DNA from: Triparma columacea
Lineage: Eukaryota; Sar; Bolidophyceae; Parmales; Triparmaceae
DNA length: 62,268 nucleotides
Direction: 5' to 3'
Assembly: GCA_030267965.1 (NCBI GenBank)
Contig: BRYA01000357.1
Location: forward strand, 1-62,268
A model generated the notes under the pieces. The model was not told the origin of the DNA and searched no databases. It saw only the letters and a program-made list of their open reading frames with translations. Below, piece by piece: positions 21,787 through 33,084 of the stretch. Numbering within the stretch: the first letter of the stretch is position 1; each line of letters starts with the position of its first letter. Made by a program: the position numbers and the translations under genes.

Positions 21787-23961
21787 TCATTTTTCTGTCG
21801 CTGCGTCCATCTCCACAGTCATTTCTGCCCCTATTCCCCCCTCCATATCTGCAACCTGCCCCACTTCCCTCTCCGCCTCAGCATCTGTCTTCTCCCTCTT
21901 TGCCTCCCAATCCGCTTTGACCTTCTTGCACCACCGCACCATTCCGGCCAACTTCCCCCCCACCTTCACCGTTTCCCTTTCCGCGTACGCCTCGGCCTCT
22001 CTCTCCTCCTTGATGAGTTTAAAGGCCAAGTCCCTGCACCGCACGTCGTTGATCACAACACACAACACCATGAATAAGATGATCATGTATTGCCATCCGC
22101 TCCCATCTATATTTTCATCATCGCTAAAATACTCGTAAACGATGTGAAACCCCAGCAGACAAGTACCCATGCACACCCTCAATACCACCTTTCTCATTTT
22201 CAACCATTTCAGTCTCGCGTTCTTTTCGCCATACAACATTAATTGAAAGCCAGTGCAAATTAAAACGCAGCCTAGAGCGACATTGTAAACCTCGCATAGT
22301 TCCCCATCCAGACCTGTAATCAGTGTGTTATGGTGCGAGAAATTCTCGGTCACGGAGCCGAGGATAATCAGACAAAGGGCGATTGGAAACGTCGTAAGCT
22401 TGTAAAGCTCCGCAATCCACGCCCCCTCGCCCGTCGTGCCCCCTCTCGCCAGCGGGTGCACTGCACCGAGCTGTTCCTCCGCAATGGCAGCGTCAAAAAT
22501 CAAGACCTTTAATGCGTACACCATGGCCACAGCTCCAATCCTTCCGGCGTAGGGGTTTGTCCTCCATCCCTGTGGGTTGTATGACGGCGACATTTCATCT
22601 AAATCTTTACTTAAAGACCAAGCATCCCAAGCACTAATGGGACTCGCAATCCGGTATTCCCAGTTCGCATCCGTATTCGTATTTCTATGATCAAGATTTT
22701 TGTTTTGGAACTTGCTCGCCGCGCCCATTATCATCTCACCTAAGCATATTACGAGTAGCAGCCCGAATCTCTCTCCCAGAACCTCAGCCTCTTCACGCGT
22801 GACAGCAATAAAGAAGCGCTTTGATCTCGAAAAAATGAAAGGAACGAGTCCTGATGCCAGGTCAAAGATTGTTACGAAATAGAACAACGAACATATCGCC
22901 CAGATGTTGTTGACTGTTGGGTCTGAGCCCAAGACCATCATTGCCCAATAACACGTACTAACGACCAAATTAACGAGGGCATTCCAAAAATGCAGCTTCT
23001 TGTGGCGTGGCTTCCCCACGAATCCGAGTATGATGTATGTTACGCAGATGAACATTCGAAGAGCTGAGTAGAAAACACTAGAATCCGAGCACACCCAATA
23101 GGCATTGCCATCTTTGCGTTGACTTTCGTTGGTCGGGAAATCTTGCGTTCTTAGTTCTGATTGACTTACATACGTAGTGAGACCATCGACGACAAGCCAA
23201 TGGGTTCCCTCCGACGCCGAGACATTCGTGAAATCCATTACTGCTCCCTCACAGTGTTGAGGGTTGGTGTCGTTTGGGTCTCCCCCCACACAGTATATAG
23301 GATATTCCCAATTCAGGCAGCGCCCGAGGTTTGCGGCCCAGCAGCAAATTAGCATCATGGAGACGCAGTAGAAGTAGGAGTCGGCATGATACATATCCGT
23401 GGTGTCCTTCTTTGCGGAGAGACTCGTCATCAACGTTACTGAGTGCACCCACAAACGCCACATTGGAATGAAGAGGGAAAGACTGGCGAACTTACTGCCG
23501 CTCGGGAAATCCTTGAAACTCCACTCTTTGTCGTCATCTTTGCTTGTGATGAATTCCGAGAACGTCTTGCACATGGCCACAAATACGAGGTCCCACACCA
23601 AGTCGTTCCACGTGACCTTTTGTGGAGCATTGTGCAAAATTTTCGAGGTGATCCCCGAGATGTATATTGAGGAAGAGGAGGAGTAGGTTGAAGAAGAAGA
23701 GGACCGAGGTCCACCAAGGAGAGGTTCAGAGAGATCTCCGGTATCGAGGGTCTCATTAGGCCTCCCGGGGACGCTGTTGCAGTCAATTAGTGTTGAGTTT
23801 GACGGTGGAACTTTCCCAGGAGGAAGGATTTGGGGTTCACCACCAACATGACTGGGCCGCAGTGCTCCATCTTCCAAAATAATTGTTTCTGGGGATTTAT
23901 CGAGGTCTCCCGAACTTTCCGATCTTGTATCACAGGGCTTCGATGCCGTTATGTTACTCAT
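21787..23961 (-). CDS. LtrA-family multispanning membrane protein
   Basis: Single exon, 724 aa. A serine-rich cytosolic N-terminus of about 120 residues precedes many hydrophobic segments. WNDLVWDLVFVAMC and ERFGLLLVICLGEMIMGAA match the two signature stretches of the bacterial low-temperature-requirement A family (W..L.FDLVFV and ER.GL..II.LGE). The C-terminus is charged and helical, with ERE/EAEA repeats. The biochemical function of the family is not established; the name comes from a Listeria cold-growth mutant. The gene is divergent from the actin-like gene, with 74 bp between start codons. Confidence 0.8.
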   Translation of the reverse strand: MSNITASKPCDTRSESSGDLDKSPETIILEDGALRPSHVGGEPQILPPGKVPPSNSTLIDCNSVPGRPNETLDTGDLSEPLLGGPRSSSSSTYSSSSSIYISGITSKILHNAPQKVTWNDLVWDLVFVAMCKTFSEFITSKDDDKEWSFKDFPSGSKFASLSLFIPMWRLWVHSVTLMTSLSAKKDTTDMYHADSYFYCVSMMLICCWAANLGRCLNWEYPIYCVGGDPNDTNPQHCEGAVMDFTNVSASEGTHWLVVDGLTTYVSQSELRTQDFPTNESQRKDGNAYWVCSDSSVFYSALRMFICVTYIILGFVGKPRHKKLHFWNALVNLVVSTCYWAMMVLGSDPTVNNIWAICSLFYFVTIFDLASGLVPFIFSRSKRFFIAVTREEAEVLGERFGLLLVICLGEMIMGAASKFQNKNLDHRNTNTDANWEYRIASPISAWDAWSLSKDLDEMSPSYNPQGWRTNPYAGRIGAVAMVYALKVLIFDAAIAEEQLGAVHPLARGGTTGEGAWIAELYKLTTFPIALCLIILGSVTENFSHHNTLITGLDGELCEVYNVALGCVLICTGFQLMLYGEKNARLKWLKMRKVVLRVCMGTCLLGFHIVYEYFSDDENIDGSGWQYMIILFMVLCVVINDVRCRDLAFKLIKEEREAEAYAERETVKVGGKLAGMVRWCKKVKADWEAKREKTDAEAEREVGQVADMEGGIGAEMTVEMDAATEK

Positions 23962-24035
23962 TTGCTATTTTGATGCAGAAAATTGGTTAAAAGCTAGCCA
24001 AAATTATTCTGGCTGGCCTGGATGGTTCATTAGAC
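23962..24035. promoter_or_regulatory. Divergent promoter, LtrA-type / actin-like genes
   Basis: Only 74 bp separate two divergent start codons. The interval must hold at least part of both 5-prime leaders and core promoters. I see no TATA-like element I would defend. The call rests on position only. Confidence 0.4.
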
Positions 24036-25396
24036 ATGGACCCACCCTCAGGGACTCAGACTCAAATCCGCGCTGTGAAGATGGATGGTGATGGTGCTCT
24101 CGTTCTTGACGTTGGGTCCTCCTCTGTGAAGTGTGGGTTCTCGGGGGAGGATGCGCCCCGCGTCCTCGTCCCCTCCGTCGTGGCATCCCTGGGGGCAAGA
24201 GATCAGGAGAGGGCAAAGGTTTTGCGAAGGTTGGGGACCATTGAGGGGGGGGTGAAATCATTGAATCTGGGAGGGGAGGACACGGAAGTTCAGCACGTCG
24301 TCAATAGGGGGAAAGTTGTCGACTGGGATAACATGGAGAAGCTCCTTGAGGGTGTCTTTGCTGTGGAAATGGACGCAATGCAATCGGACAGTTTATCTGT
24401 GCCTGTAAGTTTGTGGGCTGAGGGTGGGGGGGGGGGGGGGATGGGCGTAGTAGGGGGGATAGGGGGGAGGGGTGGGGGGTCGGCGGTCTTGTATGGCTCC
24501 TATTTGAGTTCCAACGCATCTCCTCCTCACCCCTTCTCCCCCCTCCCCACGCCCACCATCAGATTCTCGTAGCCGAGTCTCCAAATACGTCCAATGAAGA
24601 TCGTGAGAAGCTGACCCAGATTCTTTTTGAGAATTTCAAGGTTTCTGGGGTTGCATTCGCGAACTCTGCCGTCCTTTCCCTGTTTGCCTCCGGAAGGACA
24701 AGGGGTATGCTGCTCGAGTGCGGCTCCGGAGTGTCTCACGCTGTGCCCGTGTTTGAGGGATTCTCTCTTCCTCATGCCGTGCTGAAGCTTGACGCGGCCG
24801 GTCAGGACGTCACTAGCTACCTTCAGAAGAACTTCAGGAAACAGCTCAGCTACCAGTCCATCAGGGACATAAAGCACGAGTTGGCCAATTGCAGCCCCGT
24901 CTCCGGGCCGGGTGCGATAACAAAGAAAACCGAGTACGAGCTTCCAGACGGAACTACGGTTCTGGTGGACGGCATTTACACCTCGGCCTGCATAGACCAG
25001 CTGTTCGACCCTGACGAGTACGGAGTTGAGAACCTCGACGGAGGCCTCGGGGAAATTGTCTTCAAGTCTATCCAGTCATGCGACACGGACGTTCAGGCTG
25101 ACCTCTTCTCCAACGTTGTCCTGGCCGGAGGCACCACAATGACTGAGGGGTTCTCAGACAGACTCAAGAGGGAGATCATGAACAACGGCTCTGACAACCC
25201 TCAAATATCGGGTCTCAACGTCGTTCCCGATGCTAGGGGCAACGAGCCCGGCTACAATAGCCAGAGGAAGACTGCTGCCTGGATCGGAGGCAGCATCCTT
25301 GCCAGTTTGGATACCTTCGCCAAAATCTCAATATCAAAGCAGGACTACGAGGACACCGGGAGCGCGTCTATAGTCCATCGGAAGGCAGTGTTGTGA
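24036..25396 (+). CDS. Divergent actin / actin-like protein
   Basis: Exons 24036-24404 and 24563-25396, 400 aa. The actin fold is clear: LVLDVGSSSVKCGFSGEDAPR (phosphate 1), EDREKLTQILFENF, HAVPVFEGFSLPHAVLKLD, VLAGGTTMTEGFSDRLK, and an HRK-type C-terminus. The segment between phosphate 1 and VVDWDNME is shorter and lacks the usual DNase-loop sequence. Actin DSGDGVTH is here ECGSGVSH, so the Asp154 equivalent is Glu and the Asp157 equivalent is Ser. The Gln137 and His161 equivalents are kept. A second in-frame ATG at 24081 gives a typical short actin N-terminus and may be the real start. The intron is G-rich at its 5-prime half and C-rich at its 3-prime half. I cannot assign it to a numbered ARP class. 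Confidence 0.85.
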
Positions 25397-26272
25397 GCAA
25401 AGCACGGTGGAATAGAGCAATGTACGAGTAAATAAAAACTGACGAAATATGGTTTCAATTCCAACAATTTTAAATCTATCATTGGTGGAAGCGAGTATGA
25501 TCCATCACGTTTTGATGGAAAATACTCGGGTGCGCTTACATTTCTGTGCGCAAGATAACTACGTGATAAAAGCACTTTTATCATCGTCTTCGTCAGTACG
25601 TGTGTGTTGTTCGTTGTTCGTCGGTGTTTTAAGGTTGTTTTTGTCATTAGCGAGTGAGAGTGAAGTGAAGTGAAGTGAAGTGAAGTTGTGGAGTGGCGCG
25701 ATTGATCTCGTGCGTGATGCCGATTTAACGCTCCTTGGGGTTGCTCGTTTCGTTGGAAAAGTACCATCCATTTTCGAATCTGATTTCTCCTCTTCATCCT
25801 CATCCCCACCCCCCCTGCCGTCGTCTCAATTTCCTTCATCCCCTTCCCCTCCCCCATCCTTCCCTCTCTCGAGATATCGTTTGTCGTGATTTTTAGGGCC
25901 GCGAAGCTGCATCCGTGGAAGATAGCAGCAAACACCGGCGTAATTTATGGGTATAGAAACCCTTAGATCGGGCGTAGTCGTTGACTGCGCGCTCGACTTA
26001 GAGACATGTTTCGGTGAACATGAACATTAGTAATCTGATTGCAAACAAAAAATAATCTCGAAAGAGAGAAAGAAAGGTGGGAGGTGAAGAAGGTTGAAGA
26101 AGTGAGCGACGGTGAAGAAGGTGAAGGTGAAGTTGAAGGTAAAGGTAGAAGTGTGGAGAAAAGAGGTCGAAAGAAGAAGGATGGTGTAGATCCAATTCTA
26201 CGAGCAAGCCAAGGGGTAATATCGGTGGATACACACACGTAGCTCGACCGTGCCAGTTCCATAGAGCTGCCC
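25397..26272. other. Intergenic, convergent tails; (AAGTG)n microsatellite
   Basis: No credible gene. An AATAAA-like word occurs shortly after the actin stop. A pure five-fold GTGAA/AAGTG repeat lies at about 25664-25685. Around 26060-26180 the plus strand is strongly purine-rich. Confidence 0.5.
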
Positions 26273-27419
26273 TTAAAGCTCAGGGATGTCCAACCCACCC
26301 AAAACCTCATCAACCGTGTCCGCAGCGGTGGCCCACCTCAAAGTGGCATCCTCCTGCTGCTCGTTTTGATTAGCGCTGGAGGCGACATTGCTGTCGGTGA
26401 CGAAGGCAAGCCTGACAGTGCTCTTGAGGTCGTCGAAGCTGACATTGCGCTTGGGATAAGAGACGAGGGGACGATTGTCGAGGCTGGTGTTGTCCATCTT
26501 TACGAACCAACCCCACTGGTTAAGGGATGGCTGCTTTTCTGTACTAGAGACGGCGCCCACAGCAGGGACCTTGGTGGCACTGGTCGGGGACGCTACATTG
26601 GAAACAACCCCAACGACGGAGCCTGCGCCGGAGCACGCCTCGCTGACGCTAGCGGTGCTATCAGCTGGGGCAAAAGATGAGCAGTTTGTACCCGCGACAG
26701 AGAGACCGTCGAAGCTTGCGGAGTCGTCGGACACGCATCCTCCATCCTCCCAAGACGGACTGACGAGATTCGACGGACGTGCGGACGGGAGCGCGCTGTG
26801 GCTCTTTGCGTTGGAGAAAGAAGCCGTCGAGGACGCGGTCGAGGACGAGGATGAGGAAGATGACGAGGAAATAGTCGAGCACGACAAAAGGTTTTTGAAG
26901 CTCTTTATGCTCCTGGACATTTTCGCCCTCTCAACATGGTTGGTCACGTTCTCATTTGAAACGCTCGCTTGAGTCGAAACCCCATCTTTGCAACTAGAAA
27001 CAACTCTCTTACGAGGCTGCTCCGAGAAAACTCCAGAGGAGTCCAAAGATGCTGTTGGAGTCTTCCTTTTGCAGTGGCGTGAACTAGAAGGGGGAGATGC
27101 GGTACCTGCGGGGAAATCAAGTGCAATTTTATGGTGAGTATGAGTGTTGAGGGCAGTTGGGTGGCATCAACGTCGAAAAGAGGTCTTGGGGCATACACAT
27201 ATCAGTCTTGAATGTAGACAAACCGGTTATGCAGGCTAGTTTGAATGGATTTTTTAAGGGTTTTCTGCGCCCCTCGAGACCTCGAGTGGAATTTCCGAAA
27301 ACCAGAGGAGAAGTGACACACGCGTGGGGCATTAAAATGACACTATCAGTCCCAGATTCCAAATAAAGACCACCCAGAGAAGGTTCAACCTGCCGTGCCT
27401 TCTCTCACTTACCTTCCAT
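26273..27419 (-). CDS. Serine-rich protein of unknown function, 7-nt first exon
   Basis: Not recognised. The long open frame (27105 down to 26273) has no good in-frame ATG near its 5-prime end. A strong donor ATGGAAG|GTAAGTGAG lies at 27419-27411, and a CCCCGCAG acceptor precedes 27105. Joining the 7-nt exon (27419-27413) to 27105-26273 gives an open 279-aa protein starting MEG. Content: basic start, a run of ten serines, Ser/Ala/Thr-rich middle, then NQWGWFVKMDN and a C-terminal VDEVLGGLDIPEL. It is probably largely disordered. If the short exon is wrong, the start would be a further upstream exon. Confidence 0.55.
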
Positions 27420-28020
27420 TTTCTCTTAAGTATACAGTGTGTGGCGAGTGTAATAGCGTGTGTGGTGTGTTCAGGTGTAGTATGTAGTGATTTTCGTTGT
27501 TTATCCTCCAAAATTCCCTCAGATGTGCAAAATATCCCCACTGAAACCCTAGGTGACGGGATCTGAGATCAAGCTGAAGGATTTTCAACCTCTGTGTAGA
27601 TTCGCGAGAGGTTGACGGTTGAGGTTTGGGTGGTGCGTACAAAGTGGATGTTATGGGTGTGAATATGAGTGGAGTGAAGTGCTTTTCAACCTTCCCACAA
27701 AAGGGCAAAGGAGTTTACGTCACCCTAGGCGTTCAGGGTTTTGAGTGAAGGTGAATTCAATTCATTTTTAAAGGGCTCCTCGCTGACGATTAACGTAACC
27801 AATATTCCGGGACGGACGTAGCTCGATCGGTGCACGCAACATTTCAGCGCAAATCATGGCGAGCGCACGTAATTTCCACTTTTTTGCACAACCAAAAAAA
27901 AAAGGAGGCCACGTACTACCTTGGGGCTGGGGAGATTTAGAGATTTTTTTGACGAAAAATGGAAAACCGCGAGAGGGGGAGGGGCCATTCCTCCTTTGAA
28001 ACCCTTGGCCTTAGTGTGCA
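27420..28020. other. Divergent intergenic region
   Basis: About 600 bp lie between the start of the serine-rich gene and the start of gamma-glutamyl hydrolase. I see no gene. It contains a short A-tract near 27894-27903 and no repeat I can define. Confidence 0.5.
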
Positions 28021-29193
28021 ATGCCGGTCCGTAGTTTCAAGCTTCTGGTAGTGTCGTTGTGGCTCCTTCGCAGCGCGCTTTCCCAAAGTGAATCTGCCCA
28101 GTTGTATGGTCAACCTGCTATTGGAATCTTGACCTTCCCCGTAACTGAGCAAGTTTGGGAGGGAAGTCGCTCGATTGATAAAGTTGTGCGTGATCTTCGA
28201 GGAACTTCTCTTCCTCCTCGCTCTCTTACTGCTTACGCTGCGTCCAATTCCTGGTCCTCCTCAGATTCCCTTCCCTCCTACTTTGACGCTTCGTATGTTA
28301 ACTGGCTCTCTCAAGCTGGGGCGAGGGTTGTCCCAATCCCCTTCGATCTGCCTTTGGCTGATCTTGAGGATCTTTTCCCGAAACTGAACGGTGTCCTCTT
28401 TACTGGTGGGCCTGCACAACCTGAGACCGACAAGGAGGTGAGGGGAGATAGTGGGGGGGGATAGGGGCTTGGGTTGCACCTCCATCGAAACCCTCCCTCN
28501 NNNNNNNNNNNNNNNNNNNNNNNNNNNNNNNNCCCCCCCCCCCCAACTCTCCAGTACTTCAACACCGCCACAGCCCTCTACAACCTCGTTTCGACCTCCG
28601 AAACCCACGTCCCGTTGTGGGGAACTTGCCTAGGCTTCGAGACGATTTCCTCAATCGTTGGCTCCGGAGAGAACAACGTCCTTTCCGAGTTTGACGCTGA
28701 GAAATTGTCCCTTCCCCTCACTTTTACACCGGAGGCCGACGTTTCACAGGTTTACAGCGCGGCAAACATGCCGCCCCCCATTCGTGAAATCTTCTCGTCG
28801 CAGAATGTGACGACTCACTGGCACATGTACGGGGTCTCCTCCTCAGCCTTCGCTTCGAATCTTGCGCCTGCTGGCCTTGTCGCGACATCAACCAATTTTG
28901 ATCGTGAGGGCAAGGAATTCGTCAGCTCCCTCGAGCACTCCTCCCTCCCCATATTTGCCACTCAGTGGCATCCGGAAGCAAACCAATTTGATTCGACCGA
29001 CAAGAAGGGCGACAGCACGCCTTCCCGGTCTTCCGATGCTGTCCTTGCAATGCAACACCTTGCCAATTTCTTCGTCGGCGAAGCCAGGAAGAACGACAAT
29101 AAATTTGACGATGAAGATGACTTCTCTATTCACGTGCTCAACGCCACGAGCCCCAACACAACATTCGACGGTTGGATTTATTTTTTTCGATAA
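28021..29193 (+). CDS. GGH: Gamma-glutamyl hydrolase (folate hydrolase)
   Basis: It removes gamma-linked glutamates from folyl-polyglutamates in vacuole, lysosome or secreted space. Exons 28021-28437 and 28555-29193, 351 aa. A signal peptide of about 22 residues (hydrophobic LLVVSLWLL) is present. Class I glutamine-amidotransferase fold motifs: PAIGILTFPV, SYVNWLSQAGARVVPI, LNGVLFTGGPA, then the nucleophile elbow PLWGTCLGFE (Cys near residue 164) and the catalytic-His region FATQWHPEAN (near residue 278). The family tail EARKND is also present. The intron contains an assembly gap next to a poly-C run. The gene converges on DNAJC21 with 44 bp between stops. Confidence 0.94.
28500..28532. other. 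Assembly gap (33 N) in GGH intron
   Basis: Thirty-three unknown bases are followed directly by a run of twelve C, inside the single intron of the hydrolase gene. The coding sequence is intact. Confidence 0.95.
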
Positions 29194-29237
29194 GCAATAA
29201 TTTCCCATTATTTTTACACGGAAACTATTTCATCCCC

Positions 29238-31017
29238 TTAGCCGCCCTCCGCATTCGCTTTTTTCGCTGCTCTCTCCATCCTCTTCCTTTGCCTCTCCAT
29301 TTCCTTCTCCATTTCCTTGTGTTTTTTGCTTCTCATGTGGCTCTTGTGTTGGCCCTCAGACTTGAAGACCTTGCTGCACATTTCACACTTCCAAACGTCA
29401 ACAACGACGGTGTCCTCTTCCTCCTCCCCTACAACCTCGCACGTCCCTGCGCTCTCTTCCTCCTCATCCGTCATGTAAAGCTCGTCGATGACGTCTGCGA
29501 CTGCCTCCGCCTCCGCCTCCTCGTCCAATTCGGTGTCGTCGAGATCAACTTTTTTCAGGTTGATGATATCAACATTGTAGACGTGGTCCTCTTTGTAAAT
29601 ATAGCTGTAGGAGGTGTCAATCTCGGGCCGTTTAGAGACCGCAGGTGGGGGGGGCAGTGGGAGGTCTACCTCCTCCTGCTGAGCTACTGCTGAGGCCATC
29701 CCATCGCCCACACCCTCCCCCTCCTCCCCCTCATTCCCCCCCGCGGCCCAAACCTTGATGCCAAGAGGATCGGCCTCGGCTCCCCCTTCCCCCCCACCCT
29801 TCATGCCCTCCTCAGCCTCCCCGCCCTCCTCAGCCTTCTCTTTAGGCCTCGTCTTGACCTTCTTCTTTGTCCACTTCCTCTCCGGTGAATACTGAGAGAA
29901 CTCTGTGTGGAGGGGTGCCGGGGTGGGCGCCTCATCATCACCCTGGTTGCCGCCGCGCCACTTCTCCCCCCTGCTGACCTTCTTCCTCCCCTTCTTCTTC
30001 CGACGACCCCCATTACCGCCGCCCGTATAGCCTCCGGCCTCCTCATCACTGTCAAGATCATCAAGGCGTACCCTAATGCGGTCCCGGTCCTCCAAAATTC
30101 TCTTGGCCTCCTCCTCCGCCGCTTCGACCTTCCAGCGCTCCATGGCCTCCTTCCTGAGCACCTTCTGCCTCGCCTCCTCCTGTTTCCTCAGCTGCTCCTT
30201 GACCTTCTTCTCCTTCTCCATATCTTCCTTGTGCTTTTTGACCCTCGGGTCCCTCTTCTTGATGAAGTACACCAGCTGGACGACCTGGTCGCTGTACTCC
30301 CTCTTACCCGCTTTCCTAGCCTTGGCATTCTCTGCGTCGATGGCTCTCCTAACGCGGCGGTCGTTCGCGTCCCTCGAGTCGTACTTGTCACACCAGGAGA
30401 AACCAAGGGCGGTAAAAAAGCACTCCCAGTAGTTGTAGAAGGCACCAACTTCGTCCCAATTAGACTTGGACGTTCCGAAGGGGGGTGGAGTGGTAGGGCA
30501 GCCCTTGACATTCTTCCCGTTCTCAGCCTCAAAGCCGTCGATTTCGGCTTGCCCTAGATCCTCGAAGGCGTCTCCATATACCTCCCAAAATCCTTCATCG
30601 TCGTCGTCGTCGTAACCCGAGTAGCAGGTTCCAGAGAAGAGGTGGAACAAGGAGACCATGTACTTTGTTGGGGAGGGAGGGGAGGTAAGAAGGGGGTAAG
30701 ATGTTTAGTGCGTTGCTTGCCCGGAAACCTCACTCCCCTATTCTCACCTCACTCTCCACCCCATCCTCATTGTCAATATCCTGACCCCTAAGAATTGCCT
30801 CCCTGTGGTCATCATACCATTTGCGCTCGTTGGGGTCCGAAAGGCAGTCGTACGCGTCCTGAACCGCGCGGAACTCCACCGATGCGGCCTCCTCGTTCCC
30901 CACATTCTTATCGGGGTGGCACCTCAGAGCAGCCTTTCTGTAGGCTTTCTTGATGGTGTCGTCGTCTGCCCACCTTTCAACACCTAGGCGCTCGTAATGA
31001 CAAATTCTTGTTGTCAT
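29238..31017 (-). CDS. DNAJC21: DnaJ homolog subfamily C member 21 (Jjj1 type)
   Basis: A J-domain co-chaperone that in yeast and human acts with Hsp70 in late 60S ribosome maturation. Exons 31017-30748 and 30662-29238, 564 aa. The J domain (about 6-75) has the HPD motif in [10 protein letters not shown]. The family-specific part follows: [53 protein letters not shown] and [17 protein letters not shown] long charged coiled-coil, a Lys-rich patch and an acidic stretch come next. The C-terminal zinc finger is C-E-M-C-x12-H-x5-H in [23 protein letters not shown]. It is divergent from the RPA49 gene, with 296 bp between starts, so two ribosome-synthesis genes share a promoter region. Confidence 0.93.
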
Positions 31018-31313
31018 TGTGAGATAATATGTGCGTTTGTGCGTGCGGGAGGGGTAAAGTGTCGTGTATCTACGCGTGGGTGTGTTGAGGAGAAGTTGAG
31101 TTGAATGGCTGGAAGGTATGCAGTGAATACTCCTTACAGGCGTCTTTCTCTCTCAAATCGTTGATTTTCCTGCGCTGAATCGTCTTAAAAAGCGTGATAG
31201 CTATTATTTTGTTTCGTTGAATGTGAATATGGCGTGAAAATTGGAAAATATGCGAGAGCCACCAGGAGAAAAAAAGGGCAAGTGGAACCATTTATAGATC
31301 TTCTCCCTTTACG

Positions 31314-32990
31314 ATGGCTCCCAAATCAAAATCAAAGTCTAAGGCGTCGAAGAGCGTAAGTGAGACGCTAGACAAATGTGAATTGTCGCTGAATCAGTCA
31401 AAGGGAGGACACAACACCATTGTTGCTTTCCCGAATCCGACTCCAGCATCCTCTGTGCGCTTCACAATAGAGGATAGCGAGAGAGAACTTGTCGTTAGAG
31501 GGAAGAGTAAGAGTTGTTCTTACGAGAACGTCAGGAAGAAGAGGCTCTCTGCCAAGTCTAAGAAGAGTAGAAAGAGGAAGGCTAACGCTGCTGGTGCTGG
31601 TGATGGTGCTAGTGATGGGGAGGACAGCGACAGCGACAGCGGCAGCGCTCTTGGGGGGGACAGTATGATGACGACGATGACCGCGGTCTACAACAAGGAG
31701 ACGAAGCAGGTTACCCTGCACTACGGGAAGGGTGTGAACATGATTGCCCCCCTCTCCCAGAGCATTGATAAGTATAACCCCATCGTCAAGGACAACGCCC
31801 TAGAGGAACACAGCTACGCGGCCCGGCGCGACGCTTTGTACGCGAGCTTTGGCTCTTCGAAAAAGCTCAAGGTGCTCAAGAGCCAAAAGGCTAATGAGGT
31901 GAAGATCAGGTAAGAAGGGGGGGGTGCGAAATGCAGTGGTGACTGACGTCGTCGCTGAGGCATGACCAAAAGGAAAGAAATGGCACATTGGATTATCCGC
32001 TAGCGCAAATGCATACCTCTCCCCCGCTCACCACTTCCCTTCCCACAGCAATGTAATTGGGGGAGACGACATGAACGACGGTCTCGAGGCCATGGAGCAG
32101 AGTAGGAGCAATATGGATGCCATGGAGAACGTGAAGAGGGGTCAAGACGCCGTCGACGTTGTGTCGGAGAGCGTTGAGGTCAGCAGGAGGGCCCTACTGC
32201 CCAAGTACGACCCCGAGGCCAAGTCGCCTCGCCAGGTTTACAAGGCGAGGGACATTGCGGGAGATGAAGTTTGGGGAATGATAAGTAGGATGGTCGATGG
32301 CTGCTGCCACGACGACGGCTGGCTAGAGAAGCTTGGCGAGAGGATCCACTTTGAGAATGCCGTCAAGGTGGAGTTTGAGGTCATGCCCCAGGGTGGCCTA
32401 GAGAAAGACGACAGGGCCAAGGTGAAGAGCCTCGTCCTGCTGAACCACCTTATGAAGTTCTCCAAGGAGACAGGGAGGGGCAGATTCAAGAGCGCGGAGG
32501 ACCTCAGCAAGAGGGCGAGGTTACCCGAGGTGGTTTGCATCAGGTGAGGAGGAGGGGGGAGGCGAGCGAAGAGGAGGGAGGCGAGCGAAGCGAGACGTGA
32601 AAATGTTTGGAGTACACCTGCCTCATTGCTAACATCCTTCGCTTTTCGCTTGTCTCATCGCTCGCTTCCCTCACCACCAGGATGCTCGCCCTGTTCGCTC
32701 AGAGGAACGAGGAGACTGGAGGTTTCCTCTTCACCAAGCAGCTCAAGCACAAGCTAACCGTCCACATCCTTGTTCTTTTCATGGTCGCATGCGGGGGGAA
32801 GGCCATAAAGTACGCCAACTTCAGCCCCCTCTTGATGGACCTGAAGATGGAGGCGAAGCAGGCGGGGGACTTCCTCAGGCAGGCGGGGTTCAACGTAAAG
32901 AAGGGGGTCGATGGGGGGGTCGCAGCGGAACTCAAGGTGCCCCTCGTGTTCCCCTCCGGCGTCAGGAGAGGCATGGGGAAAGGGCGTTAG
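31314..32990 (+). CDS. RNA polymerase I subunit RPA49-like
   Basis: Subunit of the A49/A34.5 (PAF53) heterodimer that aids Pol I initiation and elongation. Exons 31314-31909, 32049-32543 and 32681-32990, 466 aa. The N-terminal dimerisation part contains NKETKQVTLHYGKGVNM. The linker LLPKYDPEAKSPRQVYKARDI matches the A49 linker pattern. The C-terminal tandem winged-helix part includes KHKLTVHILVLFMVACGGKAI, FSPLLMDLKMEAKQAGDFLRQAG and FNVKKG. A Lys/Arg-rich then Asp/Ser-rich insert (about 75-110) is lineage-specific. The second intron contains CGAGCGAAGCGAG-type words found in several other introns of the window. Confidence 0.88.
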
Positions 32991-33084
32991 TTGCATTCCC
33001 TCTGAGCGTGGTGTTAACAACAACAAAGATTGCAGTATTGTCCTCGAACTTCATTTTACAAGAAAAGTGTTTTGTTTACTCATA

